Positions 12,070 to 22,838 of a stretch of DNA of 64,000 bases are shown here, piece after piece. The position numbers and the translations under genes are program-made. Source of the stretch: Paramyrothecium sp. XJ0827 (Eukaryota; Ascomycota; Sordariomycetes; Hypocreales; Stachybotryaceae). How positions within the stretch are numbered: the first letter of the stretch is position 1; each line of letters starts with the position of its first letter. The notes beneath the pieces are model-generated. The model did no database searches. It saw nothing but the letters and a program-made list of their open reading frames with translations, and was not told the origin of the DNA. Where the stretch lies: assembly GCA_020881915.1 (NCBI GenBank), contig JAJFPB010000003.1, forward strand, positions 3,968,001-4,032,000, in the 5' to 3' direction.

Positions 12070-12460
12070 TTTTAACTACTTGCTGTAGGTATTGGGATTG
12101 TGTTGTTTGCGAATAATTGTGAGTGCATCCACCAAGATATTTATCGTATCACGGCCACGGAGCGAAGAGCCCTGTCGACCGCACTGATACGCAGTAGCGG
12201 GGGCGGGGCTGCAGGACCAAGCAGCCTGTAGCTTGAGTCTTTGACATGCTTCTAAGGACGTTTAGCGGAGGAGTGTGGGGAAGATGCAAGGGCACCGGCC
12301 GGAGACGACCGAACGTCGTTCCGATGGGCTTATGTAATAGTATATTATGCATGCGGCCTTCGAAGCTCCAGCGACCTCTCATAGTAGCTTTCGGCTTATC
12401 GTCCAATCCATCAAGGACCCCCCGACACGACATCCCCGTTCCGCTTTAGCCTCCCTCAGC
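12070..12460. promoter_or_regulatory. Divergent promoter between the 2OG oxygenase and FRG1 genes
   Basis: The 391 nt between two divergently transcribed ATGs must serve both genes. It contains a TATTTAT-like AT patch near 12138-12150 on the oxygenase side and no ORF with support. Specific factor sites cannot be assigned. Confidence 0.55.
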
Positions 12461-13364
12461 ATGGTCAAGCCCTTGACGTTCAAGGGCGATAAGAAGCCCA
12501 AGAAGCGGAAGCGCGCCGACGCCGACAGGGACGCCTCCGAGGCCGGCCCGTCCAAGCAGGTGTCGAGGGCCGGCGAAAACGATGCCAACGCCGACGAGGA
12601 GGACGACAGCTGGGTCTCGGCCGAGGCGCCCTCCGACGTGGCGGGGCCCATCATGATTGTGCTACCCACCGACAAGCCGTCGGCCCTGGCCTGCGACGTC
12701 AATGGCAAGGTCTTTACGATTCCGATTGAGAATATCGTCGACGGCAACCCCACGAGCGCGGAGCCGCATGATGTGAGGCAGGTTTGGGTCGCAAACAAGG
12801 TGGCGGGTACGGAGAACTTTCGCTTCAAGGGGCACCACGGAAAGTGAGTGGGGGACATTACACTCTTCTTTTTCTCGGAGCTTGCGAACTAACATGATGC
12901 CCAGATATCTCTCCTGCGACAAGATCGGACAGCTCTCAGCGACGTCCGAAGCCGTCTCCCCGCTCGAGTCCTTCAACATCATCGCCACGGCCGACACCCC
13001 CGGCACATTCCAGCTGCAGACGCTTCGCGACACATTCATCACCATCAAGGCTCCCAAGAAGCCGGCTTCCGCAACGGCGGCGGCGGCGGCAGCAGCCGCG
13101 GTCGAGGTGCGCGGCGACGCCGACCTCACCACGTTCGACACGACGCTGCGCATCCGCATGCAGGCGCGCTTCAAGCCGCGCCTCAAGGCCGTCAAGGAGG
13201 AGCGCGCGCTCGCCAAGATCAGCCGCAAGGAGCTCGAGGAGGCGGCGGGCCGGCGGCTGACGGAGGACGAGGTGCGCGTGCTCAAGAGGGCGCGCAGGGA
13301 GGGCGACTACTACGAGAGGATGCTGGACATCAAGGTGAAGTACAAGCACGACAAGTTTGGTTGA
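12461..13364 (+). CDS. FRG1: FRG1-like protein (beta-trefoil, RNA-associated)
   Basis: Two exons, 12461-12843 and 12905-13364 (61-nt intron, phase closes), 280 residues. The N-terminus is a Lys/Arg cluster (KKPKKRKR, a probable nuclear/nucleolar signal) followed by an acidic linker. The FRG1 domain covers about residues 85-265, with QVWVANKVAGTENFRFKGHHGKYLSCD and the C-terminal charged helix ending in DIKVKYKHDKFG. An Ala run encoded by GCG/GCA repeats (13075-13100) sits in a loop of the trefoil and is probably length-variable between strains. FRG1 proteins associate with pre-mRNA and ribosome-biogenesis complexes; the role here is inferred from the family. The start at 12461 is chosen because homology begins there and the ATG follows a CCCTCAGC context; the open frame continues upstream without an ATG. 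Confidence 0.9.
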
Positions 13365-13797
13365 GAGTGGGCGTCCCCTCTGGAAGGAAATAAATTTAAA
13401 AGGCAGGGAGCCGAATGGTCGGACTGTGTGGTCCAGATCGAACAGTTAGGATGGAGTGGTTTGCTACGCATCCTCCTACCTCTCAGCACTTCGTGATACA
13501 CTCGACGAGAAGGACATGCATCCCTATCAGAAGCCATTCTACCTGTCCACCGTCCTGTACGAATGAGCCAGGATAGTTTCAGAGACGGGTGGTGCTTCGT
13601 ACTTGAAGCCAGGAACCGAATCTGGGGCGGCAGTCCCATAACTACCACATCTCGGGCATCGGCCGAGCTGCTTGGCCACTGTGATACATTGTTAGGTAGA
13701 CATACTTTGATATCACAATTCACATCACGTGTAAATCACAAGTCAGTTAGACATGGACTTTGGACTTTGACTCTTTATTGTCTTACTTCTACGGCCA
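13365..13797. other. Convergent 3' intergenic region
   Basis: 433 nt between the stops of FRG1 (plus) and the WD40 gene (minus). Contains an AAATAAATTTAAA stretch at about 13387-13400 that could form part of the FRG1 3' end signal. No gene seen. Confidence 0.5.
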
Positions 13798-15166
13798 CTA
13801 GCTGCCTGGTCGCCACGCCTTGACGGTGCCATCCTCGCCCGCCGTGTACACCACCTGCTCGTCGTCGAAGAAGCAGAAGGCGCGCACAATCTCGTCTCCG
13901 TGGGCGCCCGGCAGGCCCACGCTGTTCTGGCGGTCGAGTGTCCAGGAGCCCTGGGCATCCGCCAGGAAGACGAGCTCAAACATCTGCTGGCTGAAAATAC
14001 GGGAAAACAACGGATTAGTGAAAACGGACTCGTAAGGAATTACCCATGTCTGACCAAGGGGATAAGGAAGGGGCAACATACTCCTGGGAGCCGGCACCGA
14101 GCACGGCGCCGCTGCCGTCAGCCTTGGGGGAGACGCTCGCGACGTACTGGCAGCCGAGCTTCTCGCGCAGGTCGCCAAAGTGGTGCAGGGCGTCGCCGGT
14201 GGGGTTCTCGTCGGCCATGTCGTAGAGGGCGAACTGCTCGTCGTGGGAGAGGGCGAGGACGCGCGAGGGGTGCAGGAAGGCGGCGTGGTGGATCGAGGCG
14301 TTGTGGTTGAAGGTCTGCAGCACGACGTCGTCCTCGTCGGCGACGCGCGTGTCGTAGACGTTGACGAGGCCGTCGGTCGAGCCCGACATGAGCAGCGCCG
14401 GGTTGCCGGCGTGGAAGCTCAGGTCCGTGATGTCGTCGCTGTGCACCTCTTGGTACTGCGCCTTGGGCGCGGGCGTGGAGCGGACGTCCCTGGACGAAGG
14501 GGGGGGGGGCTTGGGTTAGACAGGAACCAAGAAACGATATGGATGACGGCCATAGGTGATGGGCCATTGTCATGGATCAGGAGAGAAGCACGTACCACAG
14601 ATGTATCGACGCCGTGTGGTTCTGGAGCTCAGTGCCTACGGCGACAGTCTGCGTTCCGGAGTCGCACGCCAGTGATAATATCGGCGTTTGGCTGGCTTCA
14701 TTCATCCTCAATGAGACTCGTTAGCACGCTGAACTGTTTTGATACACATCTGCATCTCTTGATCTCATGTCCTTTACTCCCAGTGAACAAAACCTGGCCA
14801 AGCACATGCCCTGCATCTTCATCGGCATGTTCCCCCGGAAGGAAGAGAGAGCACACACTCACCAGTAAACCTCGCGACCTCGGCCCTCGCCGCGCCCTGC
14901 CTCAGGTCCCAGACCGCCACGCTCCCGTCCTCGCCCGCCGTGCACACCAGCGAGCCCGCCCAGTCGAACACGCGCAGCGCGGCGACGCCGCCCCCGTGGC
15001 CCACGGGCAGGCTGGCGACGGGGCCCGGGGTCAGGCGGGCCGGGTCCAGCAGCGAGAGGGTCTGGTCGGACGAGGTGGCCGCGAGCCCGGCGGCCGTGCG
15101 GCGGACGTCGAGGACGTACTCGCCGCGGCCGAAGCGGCACGTGTCGACGTTGCTGAGCGTGTACAT
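13798..15166 (-). CDS. WD40-repeat protein, WDR89-like
   Basis: Four exons: 15166-14863, 14695-14596, 14489-14082 and 13990-13798, phases closing, 334 residues. WD repeats are visible as GLAATSSDQTLSLLD, GSLVCTAGEDGSVAVWDLR, a strand ending ASIHLWDVR (across intron 2), LLMSGSTDGLVNVYDTR, and QVVYTAGEDGTVKAWRPG at the very end, consistent with a single propeller of about six to seven blades filling the whole protein. Length and layout match the fungal WDR89 group of uncharacterised propellers. Likely a protein-interaction scaffold; the partner is unknown. The third intron-flanking stretch contains an 11-nt G run (about 14499-14509). The ATG is in a strong context (CACCATGT). Confidence 0.88.
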
Positions 15167-15948
15167 GGTGGCCCTAGATGCTCGCGCGATGGCTGAGTTG
15201 GCTGGGTCGTGGCCGAGACCCTTGGATAACGACGTCCTTGTGAATAATTCTTGTACGTCGAAAGCGGTATTGAACCTCGTTGTATGTCTGGTTCACAGGA
15301 TTCTAGTCCGGTTTAGTCACTGGACGCCAGTCGATGTCGTTCTCCTGTTGAAAGCAGTTTTTGTAAGAGCAGAATCTGTGGTCTCGAGCACTGGTATTAT
15401 CATCTAGCGTCAACTTCTAATGTGAGATGCAATTCATTTCTCGACGTCTTTGCCAAACGTAAGATGGCTGGAAATATGAGTCCAATGAACTAAAAATATC
15501 AATCATTTACAAGTCGTTTCTCACAATTTTGTAAGGATTTTCACAGTTTTTTCACCTTTTCATTTCCTACAAAAGTAAGGGAAATACCAGAATTTTGAAA
15601 AATTTGGTTACACCGAGGCCCTCGCTAACTGAATATCTGCACTCCGCCCATCAACTCACTCTCACATTCTATTCCAACTCATTTGAGGTACAACTTTAAG
15701 TATTAAATTCTTTTCATTGCTGAGTGGCATGGTTGCCTAGTCTACTGCAACTGCTCATACACGCCTGCTTTTCTAATACAAATACACTCGACGCCCTCCT
15801 TAACTAGCTAGCAACGCTTTCCAGACAATTCAGCCAAGGGCCCAACCGCCCTTTCCGCAAAACGCCAAATGATGCATGCCTTCTATGGTTGTTTATTTTT
15901 TTGGTTACGACGCAAGAATTGCGCAAAAAGTTGGGAAGTCCAGGGAAC
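15167..15948. other. AT-rich intergenic region
   Basis: 782 nt between the start of the WD40 gene and the stop of the mitochondrial carrier, both on the minus strand. The section from about 15480 to 15620 is AT-rich with poly-T/A runs (TTTTGTAAGG, TTTTTTCACC). It must contain the WD40 promoter and the carrier 3' end. No gene seen. Confidence 0.5.
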
Positions 15949-17435
15949 CTAAGCACCCTCGAGTCGCTTTTCTCGCGCCCGCACATTCACGCCGTGAAAC
16001 ACCCTCTTGCCCACCTCGTAGCTGCTGATCATGATGGCACATGCTGGTGCTACCTTCAGCGTCCGAGGGATCCAGCCCTTCCAGAGACCAGGGACACCTT
16101 CCGTTTTGAAGATGTGCCAGAGCAACCGCATCATGTTACGTGCCTCGGGGGCTTCGGCGCTGGCAGAGCCACGGGCACCCCCGCTTGGTGCTGGGTCGCG
16201 GTACACCTGCGTTCGTGTCTTGCCTACGTCAAATGGAGTAGTGACAATGGACGCGAAGGCTCCAGACATGGCGCCGGCCGTAAAACTATCAACGAATGTG
16301 TCGGTGTGGTTCTCGCGGCCGCGTGATCGTGATCGTGATCGGCGTCGCGTCTCCGGTCGGGGACCTGTCCGGAACAGAGCCCTGGCGTTCCGCTCCTCAC
16401 GGGCGTCTGACAATCGGCCGCGTATGGTTTCGTATCCCCACCAGTACAGACCCGAAAAGGGGACGTCCCGCCACAACGTGAGGGTCAATCCCCGCCACAT
16501 GGACGTGTATCCGTGCAGGGCCACCATCTCCTTGACGTCCTTGAACGCCTCCATAAGGTGATTCGACTTGGAACCGGAGGCGGCCTGCATCCGCGTGCGA
16601 ATGAGCTCAATGGGACCGACCGCGCTGGCGGCGAGAGTACGTGCTCCGGATCCAGCAGTTAGGGGAGCGTAGTCGTCCGAGAGATTTGAGAAAGGACTCT
16701 TATGGTTGTAGCGGAGCCACTCGTAGCCGGTAAAATAAATAATGTTTGCTGGTATCGTCATGACCAGCGTCGGGGAGAGACCTCTCCATAAACTAGTAAC
16801 GCCCTCATTACGCGCAATCTTGCGCAGGCCGTCGAAGGTTGTAGTGAACGTCTTCTTGCGTGTTTCTTGCACGGCGCAGTCGGCGGCAACTGCACTTCCG
16901 CCCGACAAAGCCTCGATCTTCGGTGCGGCCAAGCAAAATTCGGCTTGGTTACCGGCCCAGAAGACCTCACGGCAGCATGCGGTAACACCGAGCTGCGACG
17001 TTTGTAATTGAGCAAAGCTCGGGGTTGCCGACTGTGCAAGCCTAGCCAGGTCGACCTTGGGGACCGGAACGAAGGTATTCTGAGATTGTAGTCGTACGCG
17101 CACCACGTCGAGAGGAGTGACTGCAGAGGGGCACATGGTCAGCAGGCGAAAGTCTGCGAAAGTATGACCCTCAGGAGCGGAATGCCGGACTTACCAAGAA
17201 GAGAGGTCAGTAAACTGCCCGACATGGCCGAAGCCATCTTCTGCACAGCTGTGATCTCGAAGTCGTCTCCGCCACTGCGGCTGTTTGTGCCGTCTGCAGC
17301 GGCTGCCGCCGCCAAAGCAACAGAGCCATCGTGGCCTAGCCTATCGTGGCCTTGGCCGCTGCCGCTCAAGCTGTGCACGGCGGGAGCCATGGCGTTGTCG
17401 TGCTGTTCAGGGTCGGACCATGACCCCGGCAACAT
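15949..17435 (-). CDS. MTM1: Mitochondrial carrier, MTM1 / SLC25A39-SLC25A40 type
   Basis: Two exons, 17435-17195 and 17120-15949, 470 residues. Three carrier signatures are present: VTPLDVVRVRLQ (split across the intron), VGPIELIRTRMQ and TTPFDVGKTRTQV, each followed by aromatic/glycine-rich even-numbered helices such as GVTSLWRGLSPTL and GYTSMWRGLTLTL. The long matrix loop after helix 1 (about residues 105-160) holds a CC pair, FCL and a further Cys. In SLC25A39-type carriers, cysteines in this loop take part in iron-sulfur sensing, and the family supports mitochondrial glutathione import and manganese/Fe-S homeostasis. A second insertion, an Arg/Ser-rich run (RRRSRSRSRGR) before helix 5, is unusual for a carrier. 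The alternative ATG at 17390 (CGCCATGG) has the stronger context and may be the true start. Confidence 0.88.
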
Positions 17436-18646
17436 GGGTGGCGGATCGTCGGAGAGGCTGCAGACGGATTATCGGAAGTGGTGTAGGAGGAAGAAAAGAT
17501 CGAGCCTCGTGAGGAGGTGCTTGTAAGGTTGCGTGCAGGGTGCCGGCGTGGAGAGTCGAGGTGAGGAGGGTAGGTGGTGGAATGGAAAGAGATCGAAGGA
17601 GTCATCGACGGCTCATAGGCAGTACGGCACCTTAACCTTGGTCGATATTAGTAGTGTCAATCGGCAATTTGGGGAGCTCGGGGATTTGGGGCCGGACCGG
17701 CACTAACGAAATCACACACAAAGGCCGCGCTTGGGAGCGGCGAAAGGCGGGCTTACTTATCGAGCCGTAGCGATATTTTTTTTTTCTTCCTCTCTGCATC
17801 TTCCATTACGGAACCGATATCTCGGGGCGAAAATCGGATCACGCTAAAGGGGTGACGGAAAAAAACACGACAAGTGTACATGTTTCTCTCAAGATACTTT
17901 TCTTCGTGTCTGCGAGTTTTCAGGTACAAATAGATCTAAAATAAAAGAAAAATCTCAGGAATAAACAAGTCAAATATCAAACATTTAAAAGATTAATTAC
18001 ATGAATTTTCCCCAGTTTTCTTCTTATTCCACCTCGCGTAGTATGAACTCCTCGTAGATTCGCTTTTCTGGCGCCCGCTCATGCTCCAGCACCTGTGACG
18101 TTTCCAGAAAGGGCCAAGCCAGAAAAACTAATGACATCGTTTGTGACTGCCGCGGCTTTCCGCATCCTCGGAGCTCAATCATTGGTCGGCTGCTACGTGG
18201 GTGGCAAACTACCTCACTTAGCTGCCAAGATATCTGATTGATAAGGAAAAGGTACAGCATAGAGTACATGTATCGCTGATGAAAAAGAACAACCTTGATA
18301 GCTGCATCAAAAGCCAAATTAGAGTCTTCATGCGCATACGCTGTTGTGCCAAGAAGCGCCCATCCGCCCTTAGATTTGTGCGACTCGCTTATTTTCATAT
18401 CTTGCTCTTCTCTTTTGTTTTCCAGTCGTGTTGCATTGCGACACCTGTGATTCACTACAGATCGGATTATTCCGAATCTCTACAGAATGCGATGCGAGTA
18501 GCACAGGCGGGTAGAAGAAGAGTAAGCCGCCGTGGCAGCCAAACTAATCACATAACCATACACATGGCCCCAAGCAATACAGGACCCAAGCAATACAGGA
18601 ACAATGAAACGTCTTTTATTCTCTGTACCTAGGAGTGCTTTTGGTA
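17436..18646. other. Intergenic region upstream of MTM1
   Basis: 1.2 kb between the carrier start and the stop of the F-box gene. Very AT-rich from 17775 to 18020. A minus-strand open stretch of about 140 codons (18455-18024) lacks an ATG at its head and has no recognised domain, although its tail (EKRIYEEFILREVE) looks protein-like; it could be a relic. No supported gene. Confidence 0.45.
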
Positions 18647-20304
18647 CTACAAGGTTGGTACGCCCTCCAGAGCTTTCTGTTCTGCCTGAATCTGCTCTAG
18701 CGAGATGGGCCGAATGACCTGGCTTGAAAGCATTAGGTGGTGAATCGCATCACCGTGAGACTTGATAGCAGCTTCATCCAGCCATTCTTGAACCCAGATA
18801 AGTCTCCAATCATCATACCGATGGATAACAGCTTCCCATGCCTTGGTTGTTGACGACTCCATGGTCAATTCCCACGTGCATCTCCATGTGATTGTAGACT
18901 GTCGTGCATTGCGCAACACCTGGTACTTGAAAAGCGCCGCCAACCCTATTCTTCCATTCCAAATCTCCATTGTTTCTAAATTCGGCATCCTCTTGACCAC
19001 TGCCGCGGCTGTCTGAAGCATGGCTCCAATGTCGATCGATTTCTCATCGGGCGTGAGTGATTCCGAGGTAAGAACGAGTGAGATCAGGTTTGGCCACTCC
19101 GCAGACGGTTCGATCTGGAAGAACTGCGCAGCATCTACGATGAAGGATGCCGCGAGGTGCTCAAGCTTCAGGCTGGCTAGGGCAACGATTCGGCTAACAG
19201 CCGGGTTTGGCTTGCGAATACTGTGGCATTCGGCCACATCAACCCTGTCCTGAAATGGCTGCATGAATACTGGGTACTGTTGATTGAAATTCTCAAACAC
19301 CACAAGTCTCTTGAGTTCGCTATTGAAACGTGTGATGGACTTGAAAAGATATGGGAGGTCTACATAACGAATGTGGAGTATTAGCAATAGAGATACTGTA
19401 CAAATGAGAGTGGGCAACAGCTCGGGCGGATATGCAGCAATACTCACCTCTGTCTGTCCATTCCTGTATACAGCCCCATTCCCTCCAGGGTTCGTAGTGG
19501 ATTTCCTGGAGTCTCGGTAGACGAGCAATCATATGTGCGATTGAGTCGGGCCTCCACCTCCGGCGGTTCTGCTGCCTGAGAAGCAAAGTGGTTACTGCCG
19601 GGACCGGTGGGAGCTGATCCCACCATTCGCGCTCCAGTTGCTCACTTTCAAACGGTCCCTCGTCCAAAATCGTGTAGAAAATCTTGCGTATAGCATCTAT
19701 AGGCGGAGCGGAGTGTCGAAAACCACTGACCCAGCCATGTTGAGGATCATGATGCACTCTGTTTATGATCGTCTTCTCAACAACATCAGTTCCCAACGTT
19801 TCTGACGGGATATCCGGGAGGAAGGTCAGATATTTAAACCAATGCGTTGAGTCACTAAAAGAGTAGATAGTAATGTCGAGAACCAAACTGCCGTTGGTAT
19901 CCCACGTGCTGAGAATTGAGAACAGACTGTGAAATGACGCTGTGATTGGACAGTGGTCTGTATCGGTGATAGTCATCGCCTCTGTCCACTCCTCTAGCAT
20001 TCTTGTAGTGGGCGCGCACTTGGTGCAATCGTATTCATCCAGTTCCAGGCAGAACCAAATATAGCCAACAAGAGCCCGATTACGATGGATCATCGAACTG
20101 AACTCGACAAGGCGATGGCGTCAGTTTGATCCGGGCGAAGTTGTACCGTTCGATTTCTGCTTGCCATTCTCGAGACACTGTGGCCAAGCGGCCCACTGAG
20201 CAGCCATCTTCCGTCAGGTTTTTCAGGATAAGAAGCCGGATTTCGAGAGGCAGGCGAGCCCATGTTGACGCCCATGGCGTCTTATAAAGTGGTATTGGAA
20301 ACAT
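18647..20304 (-). pseudogene. F-box / DUF6546-like gene with an apparent frameshift
   Basis: Starts at the ATG at 20304 with an F-box-like segment (LPLEIRLLILKNL...GRLATVSREWQAEIERYNF). The frame runs into a stop at about 20080, while the continuing protein (MIHRNRALVGYIWFCLELDEYDC) is in another frame that opens immediately. The switch falls at 20106-20115, within a stretch too short for an intron. Downstream the gene is intact: intron 19447-19360 with good signals, then a long C-terminal part ending at 18647. Without the break it would give about 520 residues, the usual size of these fungal F-box proteins, which probably recruit substrates to SCF ubiquitin ligases. Either a pseudogene or a sequencing error; everything else about the gene looks conserved. 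Confidence 0.75.
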
Positions 20305-20773
20305 AGGGCGGCCAATCTCGGTATAAGTTCAAGATGTTAGCGGGAGTGGTTCTCGTAAAAGGAACGGATAACAGGACAGAACAGGCGAGATCGAATATAG
20401 CTGTGGACATCCATCTCACGGCGGCCTGAGAAAGCTTGAGAAAAGTTAACCCTGTGGTGTGGCGTCTCTCAGTTCACGGCACAGGGAAATAATGCATCGT
20501 TGGACATGCGTGGCGGAACTTTTGGTGCTTTTAAATGAAGTCAAATGTCATGGAGCATGCCCACGAAAAATGAGACGTGAAAATGTTGATGCATCTGGCA
20601 TCTATCTGATGTGCCGAAGACCAATGTTCCTACCGCTGGTTGGGCCACGACTGCCCTGGTGCAATCCCTGCGGTTCAACACGACGTGTGCCGCGATTGAT
20701 GAACTCAAATGAGGAAGCGCGTCCATATAGCGCATTGGATATCGTGTTGGCTTGGAGGGCAGTCTAAGCAGAA
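20305..20773. other. Intergenic
   Basis: 469 nt between two minus-strand genes. One plus-strand ORF of about 100 codons (20459-20767) has no motif and overlaps the expected promoter of the F-box gene; I treat it as chance. Confidence 0.5.
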
Positions 20774-22067
20774 TTAGCCTGATATGACATCCTGTGAATT
20801 AAGCCATTTCTCAAACTTGCTCTGTCCGACTTCCCTGCAGTGGCAGCACTTCCACGGAGCCGCCACACCCACCATGCGTTTCATCTCAGCGATGAAGATG
20901 CGCCCATTGTCGCGGTAGGGAACTCGCATCAACATAGGAGAGCCTTGGCGAACATCGCGCTCCTCCGGAGAGTAAATCTGAACATCCCCGATGGACACTT
21001 CCCCGTCATCCTCTTCGTCGCTGTCATCGTCCTCATTCTCGCCCTTATCAGCAGAAATGGCGGCAACAGGAGAGGATACAGGAGTGGGGTAGCGGACAAA
21101 GGGACAAGGTTCTAAGTTCTTTTCCTGGAAACAATCAGCAACCCTTTTGAGAACGTCTTTGGAGAACTCACTTCGTTTGCTTCGTCCTCGTCTTCTTCGT
21201 CTTTCTCGTCTTCTTCACCACTGTTGTCCTCGTATTCTTCATCACTGCCTTCCTCGTATTCTTCATCACTGTCCTCCTCATCTTCTTCGTCACTGTCGTC
21301 CTCGTCTTCTTCACCCCCATCGTCCTCGACAACAGGGAAGCCAGGCTGGCGCAGACGCTGGATGTGAATGGTAAACACCTGGCTCTGAATGAATTGCTTC
21401 AGGATCACTTACCAAGGCCATGATAGTCATCTCTAGATTGACGCGCGCGACGGGGTCTGTGAGTTTGCCAAGCTGCGCGCACCAGTACCGGTCTGCAAAA
21501 GCAGCCATGCCTTGGACTGGAGGGAATACAACTATGATGGGCTTTCCCCCGGCGGGTTTTCGGGGCGTAGCAGTTGGACGGTGACCAGCAATAAGGTCAC
21601 GATACTAGCCTGTTGCATAATTATCAGAAAGTGTCATCAACGGGTGGCCGGTTGATCTCACGTCTTAAGCTGGCGTCCAATTTGCCGTTGTTCCCGCCAC
21701 TCTCGCGCTTCTCGACTTCAGCTTTGTGGGCGCGCCGGTAGTGGTTGAAGAGGCCTGATTCGCTGTAGAATCGGTTTCGCTTTCGGGAGTCAATACGTGC
21801 ATGTTTCTTGCTCGACTTTTCCAACTCACAGTGCCACAAAGCATGCCTAGGCCTGCATCGAAGCGACAGTAAAGCTCCCCGGGGGCGATGATGATTTCAC
21901 CTTTCTGCAGTGTGGTCCTTAGCAGATGATTCTTCAGCTCCCGGTTCGGGCTGAGCTTCATGAACAGCACTTACAGAGTTCTGCGCTGGGGGCAAGAACA
22001 GATCGGGGAGGCGCACGCTGTCATTCAGGTACATCTTGTACTCCTGGGTGCTCTTGTAACCTGCCAT
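20774..22067 (-). CDS. Lineage-specific acidic protein with a C2H2-like segment; function unknown
   Basis: Exons assembled from 22067-21901, 21852-21662, (21531 or 21516)-21413, 21357-21172 and 21124-20774. All phases close with either choice for exon 3, giving 332 or 337 residues. The N-terminus is MAGYKSTQEYKMYLNDSVRLPD. Residues ~60-95 contain HCELEKSSKKH...LFNHYRRAHK, resembling one half of a C2H2 finger. Exon 4 is almost entirely Asp/Glu (DE repeats broken by Ser, Tyr and Asn). The C-terminus is globular-looking (DVQIYSPEERDVR, then PWKCCHCREVGQSKF with three clustered Cys). The acidic tract plus Cys/His elements suggest a nuclear protein, but I recognise no family. The acceptor of exon 3 is the only unresolved junction. 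Confidence 0.65.
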
Positions 22068-22838
22068 GGCTCCTTGGAGGGTCTCCTGGCGGGCGGTTTC
22101 CACAAGTGAAGATCAGGAGGTAATATGTGGTGTGCAAGTTGGGATGAATCGGCAAGCTTTGCAAAGATGTGGGAGAAGTGATTGTTCTTGGAGCGCTTCC
22201 TTTTGCAGGTAAGTTACTGTAAGTTACACACCGCGGGGCAACGTGGGGTAAGTGAGGTGATGAAAGGGTGATACGCACGGCACGGTACATATCGGGGAAC
22301 CAAACTGCAATGGTCCTATGCATGCTGTCCACCAATATCATGCTCTGCGCTACCTATGCTTCCTCATTCACACAGCCATGCGCTGTCTCTTACAACTCCG
22401 CGACTACACGAGGGAGGCTACAGCTTTGGTGGGGTTTGATGCAGTGCAACTCATCGTATAAGGTGAAGGTACCCTTATTTGCACGCCCACTCACCCCACC
22501 CTGGAAACCAAATGATTACAAAGAGGCTACCTACCACATTACTGCCTCCGCCGAGCTTATCGATAAAGGCATCGTCGACCCCTGCAAGCACGGCACCTTC
22601 CCTTGCCCGGAGCTACATTCGGACGAGAACAACGACCTCCACCGTCCCTCTACACCACAAGTACATCGCATTACCATCGTATTAGATTTTTTTTATTCTC
22701 TAGATATCATCTTGCAGCACGGTTTCCCTCGTCATGTGTTCCTCATAGCATCGTCCTTCGATCCCTGTTTCCTGTCTTGATTTCTTATGACGCATCGGAC
22801 TTGGCCCTGCATCGCATCCCGTCCATCCCTCTCTACCC
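22068..22838. promoter_or_regulatory. Divergent promoter region
   Basis: 771 nt between the starts of the acidic protein (minus) and the FBXO9-like gene (plus). The 3' half is CT-rich, as usual for a fungal 5' leader. Plus-strand ORFs here lack support. Confidence 0.45.

Noticed and set aside
14180..15196. 338-codon plus-strand ORF over the WD40 gene
   Set aside because: Shadow of the minus-strand WD40 exons; runs through their introns with repetitive RRG/VVE composition.
18024..18455. 143-codon minus-strand open frame downstream of the F-box gene
   Set aside because: No ATG at its head and no domain; an internal GTTGTT...ATCAG could be an intron, but the result is still unrecognisable.
21902..21970. 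Intron GTAAGTG...CTGCAG inside exon 1 of the acidic gene
   Set aside because: Splicing there is in phase at first, but the downstream frame stops and loses the C2H2-like segment; the 48-nt intron 21900-21853 keeps a full-length protein.
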